Position numbers and translations under genes: made by a program
Shown here: piece by piece, positions 1 to 7,897 of the stretch
Layout: each line of letters begins with the position of its first letter
Numbering within the stretch: position 1 is the first letter of the stretch
Assembly (NCBI GenBank): GCA_000961695.1
Contig: LADW01000018.1
Span: 1 to 55,554, forward strand
Source: Hyphomonadaceae bacterium BRH_c29
GTDB taxonomy: Bacteria; Pseudomonadota; Alphaproteobacteria; Caulobacterales; Hyphomonadaceae
Length of the DNA stretch: 55,554 bases
Direction of reading: 5' to 3'
Notes under the pieces: model-generated
Database searches by the model: none
The model's input: only the letters and a program-made list of their open reading frames with translations
Told to the model about the DNA's origin: nothing

Positions 1-541
1 TCACATAGGCTGCAATGTCGGCCTCAATCGCAACCAGTTGCTTGTTCAGATGGCCTTGCGTCAGGATGCTGGACTTGCTCGCATTGCCGTCGAAAAATGC
101 GCCATCAATTGCAATCAGGTCTCCGCCCGTGAGTTCAAGTGAGCGCAGCAGCAAGACAAAGTCGCGATTGGCCGCCTTCAGCGCCGCAGCGTTCTCCTGA
201 CGGAACTTGGCGATCGTCCGGTACCCCGGTCGCAATCCCTTCAATAGCCAGATCAGCTCCAGATTGCGCACCGCTTCACGTTCCAGCCGCCGGGATGAGC
301 GCACCTGGTTGATGTAGCCATAGAGATAGAGCCTCAGAAGATCGCCCGGATCATACGGCGGCTGGCCGGCCCCCACTATCCGGTCACTATGCCGGAAACC
401 AAGCCGGGCAAGGTCCAGCGCCTCGACGTAGGCATCGATCGCCCGAACCGGGTTATCCGCGCTCACGTAATCATCAACCCGCGGAGGAAGAAGGCTGAAC
501 TGTTGACGATCTGATCCAGACTTGAAAACGCGCTCTGTCAT
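1..541 (-). CDS. IS1182-family transposase, N-terminal part (cut by window edge)
   Basis: Reading from an ATG at 541 toward the left edge gives 180 codons without a stop; the C-terminal part lies outside the window. The product starts MTERVFKSGSDRQQFSLLPP and has the DUF772 / InsH N-terminal layout of IS1182/IS5-type transposases: a VDDYV...NPVRAIDAYVEALD segment (about residues 22-45), GQPPYDPGDLLRLYLYGY (about 60-77), and a RPGYRTIAKFR segment (about 110-120). The stretch AIDGAFFDGNAS near residue 151 looks like the first aspartate region of the DDE catalytic triad. It would cut and rejoin IS ends. Because the element is truncated here, its other end, terminal repeats and intactness cannot be judged. 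Identification is by family motif recall. Confidence 0.9.
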   Translation of the reverse strand, partial: MTERVFKSGSDRQQFSLLPPRVDDYVSADNPVRAIDAYVEALDLARLGFRHSDRIVGAGQPPYDPGDLLRLYLYGYINQVRSSRRLEREAVRNLELIWLLKGLRPGYRTIAKFRQENAAALKAANRDFVLLLRSLELTGGDLIAIDGAFFDGNASKSSILTQGHLNKQLVAIEADIAAYV

Positions 542-603
542 TACCCCAGACTCAAAGCGTTCGCCCAAAAAGAAAAGGTATTCTTGCCCAGCCTCTTTGC
601 GTT

Positions 604-671
604 TTCCGGGATGACAAGCCGGGCGGTTTTTCTTCCGTGTCATCCCGGAATTTGCGCAGCAAATATCCGGG
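604..671. repeat. Palindromic REP-like intergenic repeat
   Basis: Two nested inverted repeats lie between the transposase start and the P450 stop. A 13-base arm TTCCGGGATGACA (604-616) pairs perfectly with TGTCATCCCGGAA (638-650). A second hairpin runs 644-671, CCCGGAATTTGC then GCAAATATCCGGG, with one mismatch. The shape resembles dispersed REP/BIME-type repeats of proteobacteria. It could also be part of the IS end or a bidirectional terminator. Confidence 0.6.
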
Positions 672-681
672 ACCAAGAACG

Positions 682-1914
682 TCACACGGCCACATCCAGG
701 CGTTCGATGCCCCGGAAGAAGGGCAGGGCGCGCCAGGGGATGTCTTGTTCGGGCAGAGTCAGGTTGGGGTAGCGTTCGAACAGTTTCTGGTAGACGCGGC
801 GCGCTTCCATACGTGCCAGCGGGGCGCCGATGCAGATGTGCGGGCCGCCGCCGAAGGCAATGTGGCTGGCGCGCTTCTTCGTGATGTCGAATTCGCCTGC
901 GGCCTCGAAAATGTCTGCGTCGCGATTGGCGGAGGCGAGCGAGCAGAAGACGACCTGGTGTTCCTTCATCGGACAGCCGGCGACGGGCCTGTCCTTTTCC
1001 AGGATGCGGGAGGTGGCCGAGACCGGGGCCTCGTAGCGCAGCACTTCTTCAACGGCCTGGCTGGCGAGGCTGGGCTCGGCCTTCAGCGCGGCGAGCTGGT
1101 CTGCATGCGTCAGGAACAGCCAGACGCCATTGCCGATCAGGTCTGTCGTGGTGAGATTGCCGCCAACCAGAAGCGCGCCGAGATTGATCATGATCTCGTC
1201 ATCCGTCAGGGGTGCGTCGCCGCTGGCTTGAAGCTGGACCATGTCGGAGATGAGGTCGTCCCCCGGTATGGCGCGGCGGGCTTCCATCAGTTCCCGGAAA
1301 TAGGTGTCGAGCGCGATGCCGCCGCTTTCCATGCGGGCGGTCTCTTCCGGCGTGCGCACGGGATTCAGGCTGAGGATGACATCTTCCGACCACTGCCGGA
1401 ATTCCGGCAGGCGGTGTTCGTCGACGCCAAGGATGCGCGCGATGACCAGAACCGGGATTGGCACGGCGATTTCGGCCATCAGGTCAAACACACCGCTCGT
1501 GGGGGCGGCATTGATCGTGTCGTCGACGATGGCTTCGATCTCGGCCTTCATCTTGTTGATGCGCGTGTAGAAGGCCTTGGCGAGCGGCGGGCGCACGCGC
1601 GAATGGTCCGGCTCGTCGAGGAAGAGGATGCTGGTGCGGCGCGGGTTTTCGCCGTCCTCAATCAGCTGGCGGGAGATGGAGCCTTCCTCGGAGTTCAGCG
1701 GATGGCGCACGAAGTTGCGGTCGTTCACAGTCTCGCGCACGTCGCCATAGCGAGTGAGGAACCAGGTCTTCGCCATCTCGTCGCGCATGACGGGGCAGGA
1801 CTCGCGCAGAGCCTGAAGGGCCGGGTGCGGATCGCGGCGCGCCTCCGGCATGAAGGCGGTCACTTCGATAATGGATTGCGGTACATGGGGCGTGATGCCC
1901 TGATCGTCGGCCAT
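682..1914 (-). CDS. Cytochrome P450
   Basis: A 410-residue soluble bacterial P450 (CYP), the usual length for class I enzymes. The haem-ligand loop FGGGPHICIGAPLAR is at about 354-368 with the thiolate Cys361. The ExxR pair of the K helix is E290/R293 (EEVLR). The I-helix oxygen-activation segment LLVGGNLTTTDL is at 248-259, and the C-helix DHSRVRPPLAKAF at 103-115. It should hydroxylate a small hydrophobic substrate using electrons from a ferredoxin and ferredoxin reductase. No redox partner is encoded nearby, so partners must come from elsewhere. The substrate cannot be read from the sequence. Downstream it faces the REP-like repeat; upstream on the same strand are two thioesterase genes. 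Confidence 0.95.
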   Translation of the reverse strand: MADDQGITPHVPQSIIEVTAFMPEARRDPHPALQALRESCPVMRDEMAKTWFLTRYGDVRETVNDRNFVRHPLNSEEGSISRQLIEDGENPRRTSILFLDEPDHSRVRPPLAKAFYTRINKMKAEIEAIVDDTINAAPTSGVFDLMAEIAVPIPVLVIARILGVDEHRLPEFRQWSEDVILSLNPVRTPEETARMESGGIALDTYFRELMEARRAIPGDDLISDMVQLQASGDAPLTDDEIMINLGALLVGGNLTTTDLIGNGVWLFLTHADQLAALKAEPSLASQAVEEVLRYEAPVSATSRILEKDRPVAGCPMKEHQVVFCSLASANRDADIFEAAGEFDITKKRASHIAFGGGPHICIGAPLARMEARRVYQKLFERYPNLTLPEQDIPWRALPFFRGIERLDVAV

Positions 1915-1989
1915 GTTTTCCTCCCGGCATTCTTTTTCCGTAGGATAACACAGGAGGGAAGCGTTTGCGCGGCCTGTCCCTGCGTCAGG

Positions 1990-2427
1990 CTATTTCCAGT
2001 CCATCGCGCGGGGAATGCAGCTGGCCGTGGCCTGCGCGAGCAGCTTGCCGTCTTCGCTGCGCAGGAAGCCTTGCGTGAACAGGGCTGAGCGGCCGCGACG
2101 GACGAGTTCACCGCGCCCCAGGATGCGCTGGCCGATCGGCACCGGGCGGAGGAAGCTGACCGTCATCTGAAGGGTGGGCGACATGGCCGGGCCATCCTGA
2201 GCGATCGAGCCGGCAATGCTCATCACTTCGTCCAGCATTGCCGTGATGAAGCCGCCTTGGGCATCGCCGCCCGGATTGGTTGCTTCCTCTGGCAGACAGA
2301 AGGCGGCATCGACCCAGCCCTCATTCTCGTCAAACGCGATCAGCTCGAACCCGACAAAGGCCGTCGCGGGCGGCGGCGTGCCATGCCGCAGCTGGTGCTC
2401 CCAGAATGCACGCTTGTCGAAAGCCAT
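1990..2427 (-). CDS. PaaI-family acyl-CoA thioesterase (second of a tandem pair)
   Basis: A 145-residue single hot-dog domain of the PaaI/YdiI thioesterase family. The active-site helix motif NPGGDAQGGFITAMLDE (about 51-67) carries the glycine pair and the acidic residue expected for catalysis. Such enzymes hydrolyse acyl- or aryl-CoA thioesters in the cytosol, usually as tetramers. Its ATG shares one base with the TGA of the upstream paralogue (TGATG around 2427), so translation is probably coupled. The two proteins share the motif and layout but differ elsewhere, which suggests an old duplication. They may act as separate enzymes or form a mixed oligomer. The substrate is unknown. Confidence 0.9.
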   Translation of the reverse strand: MAFDKRAFWEHQLRHGTPPPATAFVGFELIAFDENEGWVDAAFCLPEEATNPGGDAQGGFITAMLDEVMSIAGSIAQDGPAMSPTLQMTVSFLRPVPIGQRILGRGELVRRGRSALFTQGFLRSEDGKLLAQATASCIPRAMDWK

Positions 2428-2882
2428 CAGCCCAGCCGTTTGAACGGCATCGGGATGGCCGTGGCGGTGGCCTTGGCGACCAGCTTGCCGTCAGGCGTGG
2501 AGCACTCGGCTTCCATGAAGGCGGCGGATTTGCCGAGGCGCAGGATGCGGGCCTCAACGAAGGCCTGGCCCGGCATCAGGCGCGTCAGGAAACTGGTCTT
2601 CATTTCCAGCGTCGGCGCCGTCATTGTGACGTTCGAGGCAATAATCACGCAGGTACTCATTGCTTCGTCCAGCATAGCTGAGATGAAGCCGCCCTGCACG
2701 GCGCCGGTCGGGTTGGCGAAGGAGGGGCTGACGTCGAATTCCATCCGTATGCGCATGGCATCCTGTTCGACTTCGATGAGCTTCATGCCCAGCGTGTCGG
2801 AACAGGGGGGACGCTTTTTCGAACCCTGGAAGCGGGCCAGCATGTCAGCGTCGCTGATGCGGGGATTTTCAGTCTCAGACAA
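2427..2882 (-). CDS. PaaI-family acyl-CoA thioesterase (first of a tandem pair)
   Basis: A 151-residue hot-dog thioesterase with the motif NPTGAVQGGFISAMLDE at about 57-73. It has an N-terminal extension of about 25 residues relative to the minimal fold. It overlaps the next gene by one base, forming a small operon with it. It starts only 9 bases downstream of the sspB stop codon, so the order on the minus strand is sspB, thioesterase 1, thioesterase 2. The link to sspB is probably only shared transcription. Family assignment is firm; substrate and physiological role are not visible. Confidence 0.9.
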   Translation of the reverse strand: MSETENPRISDADMLARFQGSKKRPPCSDTLGMKLIEVEQDAMRIRMEFDVSPSFANPTGAVQGGFISAMLDEAMSTCVIIASNVTMTAPTLEMKTSFLTRLMPGQAFVEARILRLGKSAAFMEAECSTPDGKLVAKATATAIPMPFKRLG

Positions 2883-2891
2883 CAGGCCGGC

Positions 2892-3365
2892 CTATTTACG
2901 GCGGAAGGCGTCGAGGTTGACCACGGTGCCGGCCTCGCTGGCCGGGGCGGCTGGCTCGGAGTCGGCATCATTGATCTCGGTGGCCGGAGCGATGACCGCC
3001 GCGTCCTTGTCCTTGGCTTCGAAGGTCAGGCCGAAATTGACCGACGGATCGACAAAGCGCGTGATCGCCGCATAGGGGATGAACAGGTGCTGCGGCACGC
3101 CGGAGAATTTCAGGATGATCTCGAAATGCCCGTCATGGACTTCGAGGTCCCAGAACTGGTGCTGGACGACGATGGTCATGTCGACCGGGAAACGCTCGAC
3201 CAGATAGTCGGCCATGCGCACGCCCGGCGCACGGGAGCTGTAGGTGATGTAGAAATGGTGATCGCCCGGCAGGCCGCCATTGGTTTTCGCGCGCTTCAGC
3301 GCCTCGCGGACGACGCCGCGCATGGCTGCTTGTGTGAGCGCTTCATAACCGATGTAGTCCGTCAT
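2892..3365 (-). CDS. sspB: SspB-alpha, ClpXP specificity-enhancing adaptor
   Basis: A 157-residue protein matching the alphaproteobacterial SspB family. An N-terminal substrate-binding domain (about 1-115) contains GDHHFYITYSSRAPGVRM and LKFSGVPQHLFIPYAAITRFVDPSVNFGLTF-type segments. A low-complexity linker rich in D, E, A and P (about 120-145) follows, then a short C-terminal tail with VVNLDAFRRK that fits the ClpX-binding XB motif. SspB tethers ssrA-tagged or other substrates to ClpX and speeds their degradation. The tmRNA that makes such tags is encoded 10 kb away in this window. The gene begins an operon with two thioesterase genes. Confidence 0.9.
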   Translation of the reverse strand: MTDYIGYEALTQAAMRGVVREALKRAKTNGGLPGDHHFYITYSSRAPGVRMADYLVERFPVDMTIVVQHQFWDLEVHDGHFEIILKFSGVPQHLFIPYAAITRFVDPSVNFGLTFEAKDKDAAVIAPATEINDADSEPAAPASEAGTVVNLDAFRRK

Positions 3366-3533
3366 GGCTTGTTGCCGTCCCCGTGAGATTTCTGCTTGGA
3401 CTTACCGTATTCCTGTGGGCGCGTGCGGGCAACGGGCTTCGCACAACGCGCGAGCAAAAAGCTGCACTTCGCGCGGGGCGCACACGGCGGGCGGAATGCC
3501 TCGGGATTGCAACGCTCTAGCGGCGGCAGAAGA

Positions 3534-3761
<228 letters not shown>

Positions 3762-3879
3762 TCAACGCGCGGCCCGGTGAAAAGTTGCACGGGGAAGGGT
3801 GGCAAGGGCTGCCTATGGCCAATCCGCGATGGCCCGCTTAGGTTCCACGCCAGAAAAGAGATCAAGGGAAGGAACAGCC

Positions 3880-5118
3880 ATGCAGATGCCGGAGAAGGGA
3901 CGCGACTGGGCCGATGTCCGCCAGGACATGATCTCGCGTGGGGGCGGCGACGCTCAATGGCGCGACGGACGTACGGCGGTCTATGTCTTCAATGCCGGCC
4001 ACGATGTGGAGACGGTACAGCAGGAAGCCTATCAGCTTTACATGGCCGAGAACGGGCTCGGTCCGCTCGCCTTCCCTAGCCTTGCGCAGATGGAGAAGGA
4101 GGTCATCGGCATGGGCCTCGGCCTGTTGCACGGGCCGGAAGGCGCAACCGGGGCCATGACGTCGGGCGGCACCGATTCGATCACGATGGCGATGAAAACC
4201 GCGCGCGACTATGCCCGCAGCCGTGGCAAGCCGCGTGAGGGGCAGAATGTCGTCCTGCCGCAATCGGCTCACCTTGCCTTCGACAAGGCCGCACATCTGA
4301 TGGACGTGGAGATCCGCCGCGTGCCGCTGAAGACGGATGGCTCTTATGAGGCCGACCCGGCGGCGATGGGCGATGCGGTGGATGCGGCGACGATCATGAT
4401 GGTCGGCTCGGCGCCGAATTTTCCGCATGGAATCATCGACCCGATCGCGGCGCTGGGCGAGGTTGCAGAGAAGAAGGACGTCTGGCTGCATGTGGATGCC
4501 TGCGTCGGCGGATACTTCGCGCCGTTTGCCCGGATGAACGGCGTGCCGGTGCCGGACTTCGACTTTGACGTGCCCTCCGTCCACTCGATGAGCGCGGACC
4601 TGCACAAGTATGGCTATTGCGCCAAGGGCGCCTCGACCGTGCTGTTCCGCTCTGAGGAACTCTACAATTTCATGCCGTTCGATCTGGCAGGCTGGAGCGG
4701 GGCGCCAATGAAGACGCCGACGCTGGCGGGCACGAGGCCGGGCGGGGCGATCTCCGCCGCCTGGGGCGTGATGAACACGCTGGGTGTCGAGGGCTACAAG
4801 CGGCTGCAGGGGCAGGTGTGTGCGACGCGCGAGCGGCTTGAGGAAGGTGTGCGTCGCCTCGGGTTTGAAATTGTTGGCCATCCGATGCTGGGCCTGATGG
4901 CCTTTCACCATCCGGATGCCCATGCCTTCGCGGTGTATGGCGAGATTTTCCGGCGCGGCTGGTTCACTTCAGTCACCAAGGAACCGCCGAGCCTCCACCT
5001 GATGCTGTCGCCCAAACATGCCGAGGTGGCCCACGCCTATCTCGCCGACCTTGAGGCCAGCGTGGCGGCTGTGACAGGCGGCACGGCAGGGGCCAAAGTG
5101 GAAGCGCGCTACAGCTAA
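3880..5118 (+). CDS. PLP-dependent lyase, sphingosine-1-phosphate lyase / group II decarboxylase type
   Basis: A 412-residue fold-type I PLP enzyme. I chose the ATG at 3880 because it follows AAGGGAAGGAACAGCC. Visible PLP features are TSGGTDS (94-100, phosphate binding), HVDACVGG with Asp206 that pairs with the pyridine nitrogen, and ADLHKYGYCAKG with His242 and the Schiff-base Lys243. The order and the HKYGY signature match sphingosine-1-phosphate lyase and its bacterial relatives, which retro-aldol-cleave phosphorylated long-chain bases; amino-acid decarboxylases of the same group are the alternative. There is no membrane anchor, unlike the eukaryotic enzyme. Its stop overlaps the convergent cardiolipin synthase stop by four bases (CTAA). 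Substrate is inferred only from family. Confidence 0.85.
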   Translation: MQMPEKGRDWADVRQDMISRGGGDAQWRDGRTAVYVFNAGHDVETVQQEAYQLYMAENGLGPLAFPSLAQMEKEVIGMGLGLLHGPEGATGAMTSGGTDSITMAMKTARDYARSRGKPREGQNVVLPQSAHLAFDKAAHLMDVEIRRVPLKTDGSYEADPAAMGDAVDAATIMMVGSAPNFPHGIIDPIAALGEVAEKKDVWLHVDACVGGYFAPFARMNGVPVPDFDFDVPSVHSMSADLHKYGYCAKGASTVLFRSEELYNFMPFDLAGWSGAPMKTPTLAGTRPGGAISAAWGVMNTLGVEGYKRLQGQVCATRERLEEGVRRLGFEIVGHPMLGLMAFHHPDAHAFAVYGEIFRRGWFTSVTKEPPSLHLMLSPKHAEVAHAYLADLEASVAAVTGGTAGAKVEARYS

Positions 5119-6611
5119 AGAAGTGGGCTGGCGAGGCGCAGGATGTTCTCGAGAAATTTGTGCCATTCCGGGCGCTTTTCCCAGTTTGCCAGATCCAGTG
5201 TCTCACTGCTGGCGAGATAGGCGCCGGATTCCTGCCAGAGCAGGGCGCTGGTGCCGGTGTCGTAGATCATCATGCTCAGTTCGAGATTCAGGAAGAAGCT
5301 GCGTATGTCGATGTTGACCGTCCCGAACAGGGCAACATCATCATCCACCAGCACGAGCTTGGTGTGCAGGAGGCCGTCGCGATACCGGATGAGGCGGACA
5401 CCCGCCCGCAGCAGGTCGCGATAGGCGGACTGGCTGGCAAACTGGGCCAGGCGGGAATCGATCCGCTCCGGCACGATCACCTCGACCTGCACGCCGCGTT
5501 TGGCCGCCGAGACGAGGGCGAGCTGGACGGTGGGATCGGGAATAAAATAGGGTGAGACGATGCGAAGCCGCTTCTGCGCGGCGAAGATCGCGGCGACGAG
5601 CACTTCGTAGATCGCGGAATTGCGCATTTCCGGACCGGACGGCAGCACCTGCATGCGCACCGGAGTGCCTTCGCCGACTTCGGTGCGGGCCTCTATGGAC
5701 AAGGCGTTCAGGTCGGCCCGGCCGATATTGTAGCCGACATGATCGAGCAGGAAATCCGACAGGCAGACCGACGCCAGGGCGTCGACGACGGGGCCTTCCA
5801 CCCGCATCATCATGTCGACCCACTCGCCGACACCGCGACCGGCCTTGAACAGGATCGGGTCTGCCAGGTTGTAGCTGCCGACATAGGCGGCGCGCTGGTC
5901 GCACACCAGGATCTTGCGGTGGTTGCGCAGGTCAGACCGCCGGGAGAGTGAGGTCAACACATTGACCGGCAGGGAACGGACGATCTCTGCGCCTGCCTTT
6001 TTCAGCCGGTTCGGCCAGTGCGACCGGAAGAAGGCTTTCGAACCGAAATCGTCTGCCAGGATCTTACAGTTCACACCCCGGCTGGCCGCGCGCTCGATTG
6101 CGGCGAGCACTTCGCTGATGCGGCCTGCGGGGTCGAGAATATAGAATTCCAGCAGGACGCTGTCCTTAGCCGCATCGATGTCGGCCTGAATGGCGGCATA
6201 AAGCGCCCCCGCATCGGTAAAGAAGCGCGGGGAGAGACCGGTCAGGACCGGAAAGCCGGCGTCGATCTGGATCGAGCGGGAAAGCCCTTCGAAGCGGGGC
6301 GAGCCAGCGGCATTCAGAGGGACCGTCGCCTCCTCGATCCCGAACGTCTTCAGAAAGAAACTGCGCAGGCGCTCGCCCATCTTCATGCGCCGGTGGCCCA
6401 GCCGGTGGTCCCCGAACAGGAGGTAGAGCACGACACCGATCACGGGCAGGCCGAACAGAAGGAAGAGCCAGGCGAGGGTCGTATTCACTTCGCGTTTGCG
6501 ATAAAGAAGGCGCACCGCTGCAAGCACGGAAAAGGAGAAGTGCACCAGGAAAGGTATGGAACTCAGAAGAGGGATCATATCTCCAACCGGATCGTTCGTG
6601 ACACCTTGCAC
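5115..6611 (-). CDS. cls: Cardiolipin synthase (PLD superfamily)
   Basis: A 498-residue protein with two N-terminal membrane segments (about 13-35 and 43-66) and two phospholipase-D catalytic motifs, HRKILVCD (H231/K233/D238) and HTKLVLVD (H416/K418/D423). This is the full architecture of bacterial ClsA-type enzymes, which join two phosphatidylglycerol molecules, or PG and PE, into cardiolipin at the inner membrane. The start is ambiguous: a GTG at 6611 with AAAGG just upstream, or an in-frame ATG at 6578 preceded by GGAG. The hydrophobic segment begins right after the latter. It is divergent from an EEP-family phosphoesterase, the same pairing seen for clsB and ybhP in Escherichia coli, which supports a shared lipid role. 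Confidence 0.93.
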   Translation of the reverse strand: MQGVTNDPVGDMIPLLSSIPFLVHFSFSVLAAVRLLYRKREVNTTLAWLFLLFGLPVIGVVLYLLFGDHRLGHRRMKMGERLRSFFLKTFGIEEATVPLNAAGSPRFEGLSRSIQIDAGFPVLTGLSPRFFTDAGALYAAIQADIDAAKDSVLLEFYILDPAGRISEVLAAIERAASRGVNCKILADDFGSKAFFRSHWPNRLKKAGAEIVRSLPVNVLTSLSRRSDLRNHRKILVCDQRAAYVGSYNLADPILFKAGRGVGEWVDMMMRVEGPVVDALASVCLSDFLLDHVGYNIGRADLNALSIEARTEVGEGTPVRMQVLPSGPEMRNSAIYEVLVAAIFAAQKRLRIVSPYFIPDPTVQLALVSAAKRGVQVEVIVPERIDSRLAQFASQSAYRDLLRAGVRLIRYRDGLLHTKLVLVDDDVALFGTVNIDIRSFFLNLELSMMIYDTGTSALLWQESGAYLASSETLDLANWEKRPEWHKFLENILRLASPLL

Positions 6612-6652
6612 CTACCTTTATCTGTCCAAGCCGCTAACGGAAGCCCGCGCCC

Positions 6653-7378
6653 TTGAAACTGCTCACCTGGAATATTCAGGCCGCCATCGCGACGACCAAT
6701 TTCTCCGACTATCTGACACGTGCGCACCGGCAGGTCATCCATACCGCCTCCAAGGCCAGCACGCTGGAAGCCGTCGCAGAGACCATCCGAGCCGCCGATC
6801 TGGTGTGTCTGCAGGAAGTGGATCTCGGCGGCCGGCGTGCCGGATACCGCTGTCAGGCGAAAGCCATCGCGGAATTGTCCGGTCATGATCATCTCGTGAT
6901 CCAGGAAAACCGGGTGATCCGGGGCGTCTCGCGTCATGGCAACGCGATCCTCAGCCGATATCCTCTTTCCAATGTGAAAGACCTGAAATTGCCTGGAAGG
7001 GTGCCGGGGCGCGGCTGCCTGATTGCGACGGTGGACGTAGAGACGCGGTTCGATGTGGCCTGTGTTCACTTGAGCCTCGGGAAGAAGGATCAGGCGCTGC
7101 AGCTGGAATTCCTCGCCCGCCACCTGCCGCGTAACGGGCAGTGGGTGGTCATGGGCGACTTCAATTGCGGACTGATTGCAAGCCCGGTCGAAGACTTCCT
7201 TGAGCGCACTGAGGCACAGTTTGACCATCAGCCCGCGCCGACCTACCCATCCTGGCGGCCGAAGCGGGCTTATGATCACATCCTGGCCGGCCGGGCGATG
7301 GCGCTCAGCCACTACCGGCCGGGGGCGGAAATCTGTTCCGACCACCTGAATGTCTCAGCCGACCTCTTGAGCGGGTGA
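6653..7378 (+). CDS. Endonuclease/exonuclease/phosphatase (EEP) family hydrolase
   Basis: A 241-residue single EEP domain. The metal and catalytic residues sit in the expected order: TWNIQ (N7), LQEVD (E55), VHLSLG (H139), MGDFN (D169, N171), YDHIL (D208/H209) and SDH (D230/H231). The start is a TTG at 6653, the only sensible start before the strand MKLLTWN. The family cleaves phosphodiesters or phosphomonoesters in DNA, inositol phosphates or sphingomyelin. Divergent placement next to cardiolipin synthase mirrors ybhP-clsB, so a phospholipid-related substrate is a reasonable inference. No signal peptide is seen, so the enzyme is likely cytosolic. Confidence 0.88.
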   Translation: MKLLTWNIQAAIATTNFSDYLTRAHRQVIHTASKASTLEAVAETIRAADLVCLQEVDLGGRRAGYRCQAKAIAELSGHDHLVIQENRVIRGVSRHGNAILSRYPLSNVKDLKLPGRVPGRGCLIATVDVETRFDVACVHLSLGKKDQALQLEFLARHLPRNGQWVVMGDFNCGLIASPVEDFLERTEAQFDHQPAPTYPSWRPKRAYDHILAGRAMALSHYRPGAEICSDHLNVSADLLSG

Positions 7379-7461
7379 ATGGCCTGCCGGGCAAGCGCCA
7401 CATTCTTGCCGCGGGTTGGATTCTATGGTCGGCTGCTTCAACTCATAGAAGGGGACATGAC

Positions 7462-7890
7462 ATGAGAACTGGAATTCTGACCGCTGCGGGCCTTGCGGCT
7501 GCGCTGTTGCTTACCGGCTGCGGCAAGAAGGACGGCATCGAAGGCAAGACCGGCGGGGACATCACGTCCAAATCTTCCGCCAAGGATATCGGCGAGGCCT
7601 ACATCAACGAGATGACCCGCGTGGCCGACGCGCTGGAAAGCGTGGACGATGAGGCGAGCGCCAAGGCGGCGGCCAAGAAGCTGAAAGTCGCCATCGATGG
7701 CTTGAACCAGATGCAGGAAGAACTCGACGGCGAGCTGTCCGGTGTGAAAGCCATGCAGGTCTTTGGCGGGCGCTATACCGAACTGGTCCAGGTGCAGACG
7801 CGCATGGCCACGGCGATCATGCAGATCCAGACCGAGCATCCGGAGCTGATGAACATTGTCGGCGACGAGCTGGAGAAGCTCGAGAACTAG
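7462..7890 (+). CDS. Putative lipoprotein, helical
   Basis: A 142-residue protein with a type II signal peptide: MRTGILTAAG, then a hydrophobic core, and the lipobox LLTGC at about 17-21. The mature part is hydrophilic and strongly helical with heptad-like stretches (DALESVDDEASAKAAAKKLK; LNQMQEELDGELSGVKAM), ending ELEKLEN. The ATG at 7462 follows GAAGGGGACATGAC. It is convergent with the NPP phosphodiesterase gene, only 7 bases away. I do not recognise the family; a periplasm-facing helical lipoprotein is as far as the sequence goes. Confidence 0.8.
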   Translation: MRTGILTAAGLAAALLLTGCGKKDGIEGKTGGDITSKSSAKDIGEAYINEMTRVADALESVDDEASAKAAAKKLKVAIDGLNQMQEELDGELSGVKAMQVFGGRYTELVQVQTRMATAIMQIQTEHPELMNIVGDELEKLEN

Positions 7891-7897
7891 TCTCCGG

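Noticed and set aside
637..2088. 483-codon open frame on the plus strand across the P450 gene
   Set aside because: It is antisense to a gene with complete P450 motifs; the product is Arg/Gly/Ala/His-rich with no domain, as expected from the opposite strand of high-GC DNA.
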